Below, piece by piece: positions 1 to 11,649 of a DNA stretch of 64,000 nucleotides (its first letter is position 1; every line of letters begins with the position of its first letter). The DNA is taken from NCBI RefSeq assembly GCF_048564905.1, contig NC_132988.1, positions 69,806,001-69,870,000 on the forward strand. The letters are read 5' to 3'. The notes beneath the pieces are model-generated. The model searched no databases and had not been told where the DNA came from. It saw nothing but the letters and a program-made list of their open reading frames with translations. The stretch comes from Vicugna pacos (lineage: Eukaryota; Chordata; Mammalia; Artiodactyla; Camelidae). Both the position numbers and the translations under genes were made by a program.

Positions 1-409
1 TTCAGATAATGAACTTTAGTTGTATCATTTGAAATTGTCAATATTCAACTGTTTTGGACCTACACATGGCAGTTCTCTATGGTTCAATCTCACTAAAACC
101 TTCCTAAAAGGAAGCAGGACTGGAGACCAGCAAAATGTTAAATAGAGCAGGTTAAAAATGAGGAAACACTACACAGTGATAGTGAGGGTTTAGTTACTGA
201 AGCCGAGAAGCTGGATGACAATGCATCAAGGCTATTACAGATGGGATGCTTGTGTAGGAAAAGTCATTAACTAGATGTCCTAAAGTCTGGACTTAAGAGC
301 GCGAAGGCATCTTAGGAAACATGACAACCTACTCTAACCACCCAACCCTACTCTAGATTTACAATCAGAAAAATGATGTATTTTCACTTTTTCACTCAAA
401 AATTTTATT
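1..409. other. unique intronic sequence, nothing recognised
   Basis: AT-rich non-coding sequence with no repeat family or gene that I can identify. Confidence 0.5.
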
Positions 410-482
410 ATGAGTATATCTGGGTGCCAGGCCCTATGCTGAGCATCATGAGTATAAAGAAACTTCAAGGAGTTTCAAATCT
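410..482 (-). repeat. L2 LINE 3'-end fragment
   Basis: The segment 'gggtgccaggccctatgctg' followed by a degraded 'agtataaagaaa...aaggagtttcaaatctag' matches the antisense of the ancient mammalian L2 3' end (tgccaggcactgtgctaggc...gagcttacattctag). It is very diverged and short. Confidence 0.45.
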
Positions 483-2280
483 AGTATGTCCATCTGGAGG
501 GTGGCTCCAAGCACAACAGAGAAGCAAGCCCCGTAGGTCTCACTGCTAGTGGCAAATGAGGACCAGAGCTCCTATCTTCCCTGACTCCTAGAGACCAAGA
601 CCCTTTCCACTGTATACTACACTGCTCAGAATTCCTAAGCTTCACCGGAGATAGGCAGCTACAGCTGGGTCTCTTCGCCTCATCATGCCATCTAGAGACC
701 AGAGGAGAGGCCGCACTGATAGGATAGGAGTTCTAACTCATCCCAGCAATGCTCCCTCCCAGAGCCCTCCTTACTGCACTGGCCTCTGTGCTCCATGAGT
801 TCAGGGCTTTCACATTTCTAAATCTGTTTTCCCCCAGTATTGCACTATCTATTGCTACCTATCCCACCAATTTCTTTTTGTCTTCCTACATATCAAAAAC
901 TTCCACCCAATTAATCCAAAGTAGTGGGAAAATCATATGATTCCACCATAACACTGTAACTAAAAATGCACTTTACCTGAATATCCAAATTACCCTTATA
1001 ATTTTGTCTCTGCGTGTCCCTAAATTAAACACTGGGGTAAGGTGATATCTAATTTTAAGGCAGTCACCAGTTTTCTTCAAGTTCTAGAGGGGGAAAGTGA
1101 GAAAGACAGTTCAAAGGGGTAAAGGAATTCAAATTCTTTCATTGACTGCTTTGTCTAAACCCAATTCATTTTTCCACATTTTTTTTACTCTGTTATTTCA
1201 AAGATAACTAGAGGCAGCTAACTTTGTTTTATTTCTAACAGTTGGAAACTAGAAAGGAAATTGTGATGCATTCTGTCTTCAAAAAATAGTACCTGAAAAA
1301 ACATTCTACTTCTATCCTTCACATATTTTACAATGGAAATATTATTCCTCATTGCCTATTCTTCTTCCTAATGATCTGGAGTTTTGAGATTGAAAATGGA
1401 GCCTGCTATAAGTTACAATCTTTATAAACTTGGAACCACAATAGGCAGAAGAACCTGAACTAAAATGGCCAGTACTTCTCCTAGGTTAATACATTTTCCT
1501 CTTTGTTGTTTTAATTTTTTTCAAATATATAAGTAATAAATGAACGCACAATTGCATTTTAAACATTGAGCAGTGAAAACCAAGCGAAAGTCTTCTCTCA
1601 CTATCCCATCTCCCAATTATTATTCCATTCCTAAAGGAAATTATTGTTATTTGTGTTCTCACTGTCACCAATTTTGTCATGAAAGGTCAAGAGTTAAATC
1701 TTGTTACCTTCAAAAACAGTATTTTGACATACAATGATAAAATACATAATCAACCCTTTCCATATACACAATATGTAAATAAACTCAAAACCAGGAAAAT
1801 AAAATGATATAGAGATCATTCATCTGAAAACAAAAAGATAGTATGTACTTATTGTAAGAAATAATGCAATATCTGCTAGATTAATGACATGATAACCCAG
1901 GATAAGAAACAGTTAAGAACTAAGAGCATCCACTCACCAGTTTTCATATATGACTGGCTAAAATTATCAGCATAAATCATATATTAATTTTTGGAAAAAT
2001 TTTTTTTCTTTATTAAAGAACTTAAGTTGAAAACAAGCTATTTGCATGCAAAGAATAGTACTAAATTAAAAGTAAACAGTCTAAACAGTCTCTATCTGGA
2101 CATAAATACTAGCTCATTCTTTTTTTTTTTGTACTGATTTTCCCACAGGAAGGAAGAGATTAAAGGGTGGATTACTTCAAGCACTATAAAGGTCTCTAGA
2201 CTGACCCCACTCTTAGAGGGAACTCTTTCAGGGGAATAATGCCCTAAAGAACAGTGAAAGCCCAAGAAAACCCACAACTG
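483..2280. other. unique intronic sequence, nothing recognised
   Basis: No gene or classified repeat was seen. Short reading frames here (for example 749-940) lack any family similarity and look like chance. Confidence 0.5.
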
Positions 2281-2720
2281 AGCCCCTCAGAGGGCCCGCA
2301 TTCACCAGTCCCCATTGACTGCCCTGGCCTCTCCGAGGGAATTCAAAATAATTCACTGCCCACCATAATGCTGAATTCACAGCAGAGAGGAAAAAAGGTG
2401 ATGGAGCTGCTTTGCATCTGTTTAATTTTTTACAGAAATGTTAAGGGGGTTAATCTCCTACAAGTCCAGTCATGTGCTCTCACAAAGGGCCCAGAAAGGA
2501 GTCGCAAAACCTGCCATGACTCAAAGGGAGGCTCTTTGTGTCTTCCTTTCTGCGCTCTGTCTGACAAAGGAGCTGCCTAAGTTCTTAGGCTTCTGGCTCT
2601 TGCTTGAATTCTGAAGTCAGTGAAGCAACAATGATGTCATTGCTTCTGAAGACCACTGTTGGCTGAGATAATGAAGATCTCTTCGCGCAAAGCATTATCA
2701 TTTATTTCTGTGGCACACAT
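2280..2720. promoter_or_regulatory. candidate conserved non-coding element
   Basis: This stretch is less AT-rich than its surroundings, free of recognisable repeats and rich in short motifs. It holds two overlapping dyads: GAAGCA (2622-2627) facing TGCTTC (2641-2646), and CAATGA (2629-2634) facing TCATTG (2637-2642). The inner part reads AACAAT then, six bases on, ATTGCT, resembling inverted SOX-type half-sites. The regulatory role is inference only. A 108-residue forward frame across it (2254-2580) has no recognisable family and is probably chance. Confidence 0.25.
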
Positions 2721-4245
2721 TTCCTAAACCTTCAAACACAAAAGTGTCCTATGTGTTGGGAGGGGTGTCATAGTTTTCGTTACCTTCTCCATTATTGAAA
2801 AGAAAGCACACTGAGACCTGTTTCCTTCTCACCCAAACACATCTTTTTATGTTTAGCTAGTAGATAACATTGGACTAGAGTAGTTTACTCATACATTTAA
2901 AAGGGAAAAGTAAGATTTTGCCTTTTTAATGAGGAATAGGTATATTGTTCAATTAATATTCTGATATTAAAAGTCCAGTAGTTGTTAGGTAACATAGTCA
3001 CTACATAAGTAAGATCTATTTCTCACCCCTTTACTTCTCAATATATACAAATGGCTTGAAAAAGCAAATCAAATTACCCAAAGAATACTGAAACAGTTTG
3101 AGGACAGTTATCCTCTCCAAATTTTAAAATAGTGGACCCCCTATGAAAATCCTTTACAAGGTATAGAACCACTCTGGGAGGGAAGAGACAACACAAATCT
3201 ATACATACATAAAAAACTAAGTTCAAAGAATTTGTAGACCTCTTGGTACCCTTGCAGACTAAGAATTTCTACTCTACAGAATACAATTTCTTTAGAAAAA
3301 AATTCTGTCTCACTCTTTTTGGAAAGTATTCCTGTAGAACAATGACTGAGCATTTTCTCAAAGCATTTTCTACTTTTCCCCTCTAATCTGTCTTAATGGT
3401 AGACTCTTTTTCAATCGTATCCAATGCTAGTTTTTTAAAAAGTAGACTTCCCTTAAATTATTATGAATAAGAAACTTGAAGGAAAATAAAATTTTAATGT
3501 TCATTCTCAGAGGACATTATTGGATGAGGTTAGACAAAAATAAGAGGTAGGTATGAATTAAAATAGGCAAAATATATGCACCAGGGGTTGAAGTTAATTG
3601 TCTCATTTAGTCTTCAGATGTAAGATAAAATCATTATCCCCACCTTTTAGATCCTACAAAATCCAATGGCAAGTATTTATTCTCTTCTCAGAAAGATGGT
3701 CTAGTAGTGCTTACCAGGTAAAATCTGATATAAAGATACCTTCCAACATTCTAAAAGGAAGAGATATGCAGTCTACCATGTAAAAGGACAAATAAGAAGG
3801 CAGTGTGAGGAAATGTGTGTTTAGGAAATTTAGAGTTTAGTAAACTTCAAATAAAGAGTATATAGGGGGAGTGGGAGTCACTAATGAAAAACAAGACAGA
3901 GAAAAATAGATAAATAGGTTCCAGGTTCCAGAGGACAATGCTAAAATGTTTATATTTTATCCAATAAGGAATGGGGAATGACCTACAAATTTTAGACTAA
4001 ATAGTGACACAGTTCACAAAGGTCACTATATCTTCAATCAAATGTAGCAATCTCTGAAGCAGGATATCAGTGTACTTAAACTACAGAGATATGTAAGAGT
4101 GGTTACTGGAATATGGAGAGAAAAATAGAACTACAAAAATTATCTTTGTTACATTCTTTATAATTCCATCTTTGTGAATGTCCTATAAAACATGTTACAC
4201 AAGTTCTGTAATGTATAAGCTATACTAATACATTTTTGTGTAGGT

Positions 4246-4248
<3 letters not shown>
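2721..4248. other. unique intronic sequence
   Basis: Nothing recognised with confidence. The part from about 3950 to 4130 may be the diverged start of the antisense L2 that is clear from 4320 on. Confidence 0.45.

Positions 4249-4281
<33 letters not shown>
4249..4281. repeat. (CA)n microsatellite
   Basis: Sixteen uninterrupted CA units, ending in CGGTGTGG. Likely polymorphic in length. Confidence 0.97.
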
Positions 4282-4283
<2 letters not shown>

Positions 4284-4319
4284 TGTGGGTACATAATTCA
4301 CAAAGTTTAGTAACATTCT

Positions 4320-4790
4320 ATCTCAAAATGGATTAGAAGGAGTCAGGTTTAGAAATAGGAGGATAGTTAGGAGACTGCTGCAATATTCAAAACAAAAATT
4401 GTCAGGCTCTGAATAAAAGTAGAAACAAAGGAGACTGAAGAGTCTATCTTGAGTGCTTTCTGGATGGATAATGTGTGGGTCTTGCTTGCCAACTAGATAA
4501 GGGATATTAAAATCAGAAGGGTTAACTGGGTGGGTGCCAGGACATTCATTAAGACTGAAATCTAATAGGAGAATCAAGGAGCAACTTAGAAATTGGTGGG
4601 TGGTTAGAGATGAGCTCAATGATGGCCATGTTGAGTTAGAGGTCTTTGTGGGATATCCAAGTGCAGGTGGCTAAATAGCAGTTGAATATACAGTCTTGGG
4701 ACTCAGGAGGAAGGTGGATGACATATACCACTGTGCAATTCTCCCAAAGATCACCAGTGATACAGAACATAAGAAAAGAAAAGGAAAAAA
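4320..4790 (-). repeat. L2 LINE fragment, antisense
   Basis: The segment 'gatggccatgttgagttaga' at 4621-4640, then a sentence-like match to 'ggtgcctgtgggacatccaagtg...aggcagttggatatac...ggagctcagg', is the antisense of the ancient L2 LINE body known in all mammals. The upstream part (gttaggagactgctgcaata) fits the same element. Strongly diverged, hence old. Confidence 0.6.
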
Positions 4791-5639
4791 AAACCTGAAA
4801 GAAGACTTACATGTAAAGGATGGGAAGAGGAGAGGTTATCAAGGAAGGAGGCTACAAAAGAAATCCAAGAAAGATTCCAGACATGAAAGCCATAGGGCAA
4901 GTCTAATGTCACAGAGAGGTAAGGTGGGTACAGGGCAAAATGCAGCAGCACAGTTTGTCATTAAAGAGTTTTGGGGTTTTTTTTAATTAAATGAAATAGT
5001 AGGAGCTGAAAACCAGATTTCAATAAATGAAGGAAATAATTCATATTATAAGATGGTATGTGGCAAAGTGTAAAAAAGAACTTGTGTGAACTATGGAATT
5101 TCAGGGGAAAAAAACACTTTCATTGAAATATGACACTCGAGCTGGATAACGAGCACTGAAGAGAAGTGACAAGAAGATATTCTAGAAACAGAAAACAGTA
5201 TAAGTTTATGGAAGTGTTAACAAACCAGGGACACAGTAAGAATGTCTGTCTAACTACATTACATGTCTCCACCAAATGTACATCTAACCAGGCACCAAAA
5301 TATCTCTTTTTACTTCCATAAGGATGAACACATGACATTACTTTTGAAGCACGTCATATTGGGATATTTATAACTATTTCATAATTAAAGTTTTTAAAGT
5401 TATTCTTTCTGTATACTAATTAAAGCAACCAAGTAATGCATGTAACAGAGAACTCTCTGCCCCATCCCTGAGTATTATGCTCAGAGATTGGGTGGGGGCC
5501 AGAGATGGCATATGGCATTCTGCTGTGCACGTTACTTAGAAATTTTAAAAGTTAAAAATGTAGTGGTTGTAATGATCACAAACAGCCTCACATGAAAGTA
5601 GCCTTAAAAACTGTTTTGCTCTGCTTCTTCAAATGCATT

Positions 5640-5835
5640 CAACGCCACCCACTCCTCCTCTTTCATGTTGGAGGAGACACACTGATGCTCTCATCACCTC
5701 TCATCTGGATTACTCCAGCAGCCGCCAAATTGCCTCTGTTCTCTCGCTCCTCTACTTAACTCCGCAGGGATGGAAGGCAGGCAGATCTTCCAAAATACGT
5801 ATCACGAAACTATGTCACTTCTATGAGTACACTGG
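5640..5835 (+). repeat. L2 LINE fragment
   Basis: The stretch 'catcacctctcatctggatt' with 'actccagcagccgcc' followed later by 'agatcttccaaaatacgtat' matches the sense L2 body (atcatctctcacctggattactgcaacagcc...gatcttcctaaaatac). Old and diverged. Confidence 0.5.
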
Positions 5836-6059
5836 GCTTTGATTTTTTAATTTATCTTTTAATTTGTACAATAAGGTCTTTGTAATCTGGTCTTCCCTAA
5901 GACACATATGAGAGAAGGAGAAAAACTATTGTTTTGGCAGAGGTAACAGAAGAAAGGGAAAGATGTAAGAGAGAGAGTGCGGTGGCTGCCCATCTTGTGG
6001 AGGGCCGTCTATCACCAATGGCATCATGAGATAGTCAGAATTTCACATTATACTTGAGG

Positions 6060-6160
6060 TAATGGTGTCTGAAGAAGTTGTCCAAAGTACCTAAGGTCAC
6101 AGAACTAATCAGAAGCAGAGCTGTTTGGACCCAGGTTTGTCAGGCTCCAAAACCCATATC
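6060..6160 (-). repeat. MIR SINE fragment
   Basis: The segment 'taaggtcacagaactaatca' and 'cagagctgtttggacccagg' is antisense to the MIR core (ctgggttcgaatcccggctctgcc...gtgaccttgggcaa). Confidence 0.6.
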
Positions 6161-6324
6161 AGAAACAGTCAAGGATATTTGGTGAAGATGATTCTGGAAG
6201 TTATTTTAAAAAAGTATGAAACTAGGTAGGATCATTAGCATAATTATGTCCATAATACAATAGCTGCAGGAAGACATTTGCTAAAATTGAACATTTAAAG
6301 GTATTTTTTAAAAAAAGGAATGGA

Positions 6325-6392
6325 AGGTTTTTCCATTTATATATATGTATATTTCTTTTAATTTATATATATATAAATAAAATTAATAGTCC
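6325..6392. repeat. AT-rich low-complexity stretch
   Basis: Alternating TA runs (tttatatatatgtatat and ttatatatatataaataa) that are partly self-complementary. Confidence 0.7.
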
Positions 6393-7769
6393 TTCTAAAC
6401 ATGTCATCATTACAGTCAATAGCAGATCCCTGAGAGATAGTCCCTGAAAACTCAGAAACAACAATGACAAGTATCTATGTTCACGGTTTTCATGTAGCAG
6501 CGTTTTGGAAATTTTTATTAAGTCATGTCAGAGATATAGAAGTAAGAGAAAATAATACATAAAGCTATTACTTTCAGATGACTTGATTATATTCTTGGAA
6601 ATTCAAGGCATTCAGTTAAAAATAACAATATCTAGTATTCACAAAAGCTGAATCAGGGTAATAGTGTAAGTACTCAGAAGTAACTAGTACTCTGTATGTT
6701 CATGAAAATAAGAAATAAAAGATAATTTTAAGATGGTCCATTCAATAGACATATAATTCTCTTAAAAGCAGAAGAAATAAACATACGATGTATAAAAAAG
6801 CTGAGTAAATAAAACGGCAAGATTTTATTTGTATATATAGAAAAGTGGATCTGAATAAATGGCAAATCGTGACATATTAAGAAAAAAAATCTATGTAGGA
6901 TAAAGTTGAATATGTGGGAAAATGTACTAAGTAACAAGAAAAGTGGTCCAAAAAACTGTTGAAATGTTTAAGTATCTTTCAGTATCTGGAGAAAATTATT
7001 TATGTAAAGTGCCAAGGATGAGAGCCAAGCTGAGAGGGAGCTGGATAAGAGATGAAGTGATAAGAAGAAAGCAGAAGACATATCCTTCACAGAAATTTGG
7101 CAATAGTGTGATGGAAAAAAGTACCTGTAAAGGGGCAAAGGGCCCAAGTTCCAGCCAAGTATTTATGAAGACAGAGGAGACCTATACCATCCAGCTGCAC
7201 ACTCTCTGCGTCTCCCACTTAAGACCCATGAGCATCTTCATGAAGGTTCATAAAGATGAAAACAGCCTTCAGAATAAGAAGAAATGGAGTGTGTGGCAGG
7301 TGCCATGGTGACTAGGAAGGCAAGCTCTACATCACAGATCGGGAGCACCCCACAGCCTCTTCTGTGCTGGATGCCCCATTCCCGAGTCCCATTCCACGAC
7401 CACCCCCGGCACTCAGACTACGTAATGAAGTCCCCTCAGACCATCAACAGGGAATTTCATTACACAGTCTGGGTTTGATAAACAGACATCTGAGGCAATA
7501 AGTGCTCCTTCTGGATTCCCTTCCTTGGAATTTCCTCCTATGAATTACAAAGGAATTTTGACACTGTGGGTCTTCTTGTATGTCACACTGGCTGTCCCAC
7601 ATAGAATTTCAGTTTTTACTTTCCTGACAAATGTCAGTTGAATGCTCCTTTTGCTCAGTTTAAAAAGTACCTGCAAGACCACCACTTTTTCATCAAATGA
7701 AGAATGTGGGGAAACATTTTTAGTAATTTTTCTTGGGCAAGGTACCTAACATGTCTGAGTATCAGAATT

Positions 7770-7870
7770 AATGACTCATTCATTCAATCAATATTTATTG
7801 AAGACCTGCTCTGTGCTGGTCCCTGTGCTAGACCTTGAATAAACAATATTGAGCAAACAAGAAAAACTGG
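7770..7870 (-). repeat. L2 LINE 3' end
   Basis: The segment 'attcaatcaatatttattga' followed by 'agacctgctctgtgctgg' and 'ccctgtgctaga' is the antisense of the L2 3' terminus (tgcctggcacatagtaggtgctcaataaatatttgttgaat). Confidence 0.7.
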
Positions 7871-7982
7871 GGTAATTCCAGCTATTCTATGTCACATAAT
7901 TATTGGGAGAATCAAATGAAATAAGGCATATGAAAGAATTTTGAAAGCCATAAGATATATACCATGGAGCAACTCCTTGTCT

Positions 7983-8175
7983 TGTGTTGTCCAATACAAG
8001 AGCAATTGGTCACATACAGCTCTTTACGTTTCAATTACTTAAAATTAAATAAAACAAAAACTTCAGTTCTTCAGGCATACTAGTCACAGCGCAGTTGCTA
8101 CCTATGGCTAGTGGTTACCATATTGGGAGCACTGAAGTAGAAAGTTCCGATCATCCAGAAAGTTCTATGGAAGAA
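7983..8175. mobile_element. hAT-like non-autonomous DNA transposon fragment
   Basis: It starts with 'tgttgtccaatacaagagca', has 'cttaaaattaaataaaac' in the middle, and ends with 'atggctagtggttaccatat', 'tgggagcactgaa' and 'cagaaagttctatgg'. These match a common placental DNA-transposon relic with tgctgtccaatac and gctagtggctaccatattggac arms. I recognise the pattern but cannot name the subfamily with certainty. Confidence 0.5.
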
Positions 8176-8462
8176 CAATTTCCTAGAAGCTGAAAGCAGA
8201 ACACAAGGGTGAGCATTTGCATGACATCAAAGGGAGAAGAACAAAAGCGATGCTGTGATGAAAACGTCTAGCAAACCACACGCTCAAAGGAAGATGGCTG
8301 GTGGTTCTTATAAGGTTATAAAACTACCACAAAGGGAAAACGTGGTCATGATCAAAGAGCAGTCAGAGGGAATCACTGAGTATTTGGTAAGTGTCAGGAA
8401 TTAAAACCAAGTGCTTGATATCAGTATCAGATTAATCCAAAGACAGTCCCTTGAAGTAAGGA

Positions 8463-8560
8463 GTAGTATTTTCTCTCCTTGTCTATGAATAAACTGAGTC
8501 ACTGTTAGGTTAAGGGACTTGACATAAGTCACAAAGCTATTTAATGATAAGCCTTTGGGC
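8463..8560 (-). repeat. MIR SINE fragment
   Basis: The segment 'aaactgagtcactgttaggt' plus 'taagggacttgacataagtc' plus 'acaaagctatttaatgata' is antisense MIR (aaactgaggcacagagaggttaagtaacttgcccaaggtcacacagctag). Confidence 0.65.
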
Positions 8561-8599
8561 TAAAACTATACTAAAGGAAAAAAAATTTTCACCACATCA

Positions 8600-10800
8600 A
8601 TGACAGCTAAGACATTGAATCAGTCTGTTTGGATTAGTTATTATATAAAAAAAAATGCTCCTTGAGGTAATGATGATTTATACACGTGCTCTTTTTACTT
8701 TTAGTTATTAATAATAATCTCACCACCATATTATCACCACCATGTCTCTACTTAAATTTTTGTCTTGCTTCCTTAGGAATGTTTCCTTTCTTCCCAGTCA
8801 TTGCATCCCAGCACCCTTCCTTATCGACTAGGAGACACTCAAACACTCCAGCCTTCACTGATATGCTAAAGGTGCATAACGTGTTTTCTAGATCAGTCAT
8901 TATAAGGCTAATTGTATAATGATTTAGTTTAATTGTATGTTTTTTTAATCAATCAATTGGAAAATTTACTATACTTCATGGGAGAATGTATATTAAGTAC
9001 TCAGTAAACAAATAAAAATAATATATTTTGTGTCAATAATATACTAAGTGTTTGCCTAAAACTCACCATTAATAATTACATATTATGTCTTCATACTTTT
9101 TGAAGGCATAAGCTATAGACATTTATTCTATCTCTGATAAATGTTTTAGTCTTCTTACAAATCACCTGAAAAATGTGAGCTTTTTTCCCTTCTCAGTGAG
9201 ATAGGAAATAGTAAGGATTGTTAAAAAGATACATGCTAGATAGTCTTGTATCCAAAAAAAGCCACCTCTCAGACTTTCTGATGTCTTCAGTGTTCTAAAG
9301 ACCCAGTTTGAAGATCTAATTTTAAAACTGGCTCAAGAGATCCTATTCAAATGTTTGAGTCTGTTTTTACAGGATATCCTTGGCTAACTCTACTCTAAGA
9401 AATTTAACACAGTTGGACTGTATTCTTTTGGCTATGAAATACCTTTCACAGGAATGGCCATTAAGGTGGGGTTACAGTACGTGTGCAAAGTGGGTGGAAC
9501 AGAGAATGCGTGTTACCCTCTCTTTATGCAAGATGTTCTTACATCAATCAAAGTATGTTTTTGGAAACAATCACATATTTTGCCTCTATACCTAGAAATA
9601 TAAGGGATATTATCAATGGATTGAACACTGAGCACTTACGGTTTCCCCTTCCCTTTAGTTTTTCTGCTGTCTATCACATTTAAGTTGTTCTTTTTCAGCT
9701 TTACTTACTGGAGCTGGGGACCTAAGGTAAGGGACTTCATGACTGGTCTTATTAATTTTTCCTTTGTTATTGCCAAGAATTGAAGAAGACTAAAACAGAT
9801 GACCTCCCTATTTGTACTGAAGGAGGGTTGGACATGGTACCTCTGTCACTTTCAACACCATCATTCTATCTCTGGACCAAAAGTTAGAAAAATCTGCAAA
9901 AGTAAGTAAATGGGCTCATGAGGACTACATTAATACTACTATCCTCTGACTTGCATAAAACTCACTTCTTATTTTAATCATGTCATAAATAAAACTTCAG
10001 GAGTCTATATTCACAGAGAATAAATTTGATTTCTTCTTTTAATCACAAATAAAATACTGGGGAATTTGGGATAAAATTCTGTATTTGCAAGATATTAGTT
10101 GGAAAAAGAAAATAATCATCAAGGAGGATTAAGGCTCCAAATTTAGACATATAGACACTGGAAAATTGAGAATTCCAAAATTCTCCGAGTGACTCAGGAT
10201 ACCAAAACCATATTTGTGATGCATTTAAGATTACAAATCATGAGGTAAGGTATACTTGAGTTACAAAGATAAAATTTATTTTTTCTGACATTAGTTCCAT
10301 TTTAACCTTTTTTTTTTGCCATTTTGCATTTGACATCTTATCATTTTTCATCCCAAATTACATACATGAAAGGATAGAGGGTACAATTCTGACAAGAGCC
10401 CATTCAACAACCTCTTGATATATGTAGTTTCTGCAACCACAACAACATGGAACTACAATAATGTGAACCACAGAAATATGGCAGTTTGTGCTATGGGGAC
10501 GATATTTGGAAAACAAAAGCATTCTTCTCTGCCTTTGTGCACAGATGACTCACTAACCATCCCCAAGCACTGGCTAGGAGGCCAGAAAGGGAAAGGAAAG
10601 AGGCTGCTGGACACTAGGATTGTTGCATCAAAAATATAAAGAGACTTAACATTCAACTTCTGGAGTCCAAATAAGCTTTGTCAAAATAAAAGAGATCTGT
10701 AGGGTAAGAGAAAAAGGGTTTTCTAAGTCCTCTTAGTTCTCACATAACAAACATATCAACATTAGGTCTAGTGACCAGAATACAGAGGGTTTTTACTTTT
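8600..10800. other. unique intronic sequence, nothing recognised
   Basis: AT-rich sequence without a gene or repeat that I can classify. Short frames such as 9380-9595 and 10415-10639 show no family signal. Confidence 0.5.
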
Positions 10801-10839
10801 TTGTTTGTTTTCATTTATGTTTTCCTCCTATGAGACAAA

Positions 10840-11520
10840 GTCCTGGCCATCACAAGTCTTAATCGTGAAGCCAAGAGCAGTGAGGAAAAAACATTTAACT
10901 GGAGGAAGAAACAAGGCAAGCTTGGCCCTTTTGATCTTGGACTGCCTCTGGGACGAGGAAACAAATAGGAATGAGGAGACAGTGATTCCGATTTCTTCCC
11001 AGTGCCCTTCAAGGCCAAGTCTCAAAAGAGAAGGAACATGGTACCAAAACATATTGATCTCTGAGGACTTCCAAGGACCAAAGCCTGTTCGCCTGCTCTA
11101 CTTGGGGACTCGGGAAGGAGAACACATCATTTGCCAGCATGTCAATCCAACTGCAGCCGAGGAAGCCATGATGCCCCTTGGTTCCTGTGCTGTAAGAACA
11201 GCAATATCTGAGTTTCCTGGGGAGCCTGTGGAAAAGGGCTGCTGACCAGCATCACCGCAGTTCCACAACTGGAGCTGCAGGTGGGCCACATGGGCTGGGG
11301 AAGCAGGGGTCCTAGCCAGAACTCAGGGTGTCTGGCTGCATCGGTGAGAGAGGGCTGGACTCAAGTTGAGAAAAACGGGCAGTGAGGGCCAGCAGAGCTA
11401 GCAGCAGCCACGCAGGCAAGGGCATGCCCAGTGAGGGCCACTTGGCCAGCCAGAGGTGCCCACGTACCAGTCAACGTGCAAAACTTCTGCTCGAAGTCAA
11501 AATGTGACGCAATCTACATT
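10840..11520. other. GC- and CpG-enriched unique segment
   Basis: This stretch is visibly richer in G+C than the intron around it and has roughly a dozen CpGs between 11090 and 11510. A forward frame of 146 codons (10805-11245) and overlapping reverse frames cross it. None resembles a family I know, and there is no convincing splice context or codon pattern. It may be a regulatory element, an unannotated non-coding exon or an old pseudogene relic. Confidence 0.3.
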
Positions 11521-11649
11521 TAGGATAGCTGGACTCTTTTTCTCTCCTGCCTTTTTTTTTTCTTCATGAATATTTGTAAAGAATTAACTTGTGCTCCAGA
11601 GTCACCACTCTAGTAATAAAAGGAAGGTCCAGCTTAATAATTCCTACTG

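Noticed and set aside
10805-11245. A 146-codon forward frame and overlapping reverse frames
   Set aside because: No family similarity, no splice context and both strands open, as expected in a GC-richer patch. Kept only as a composition finding.
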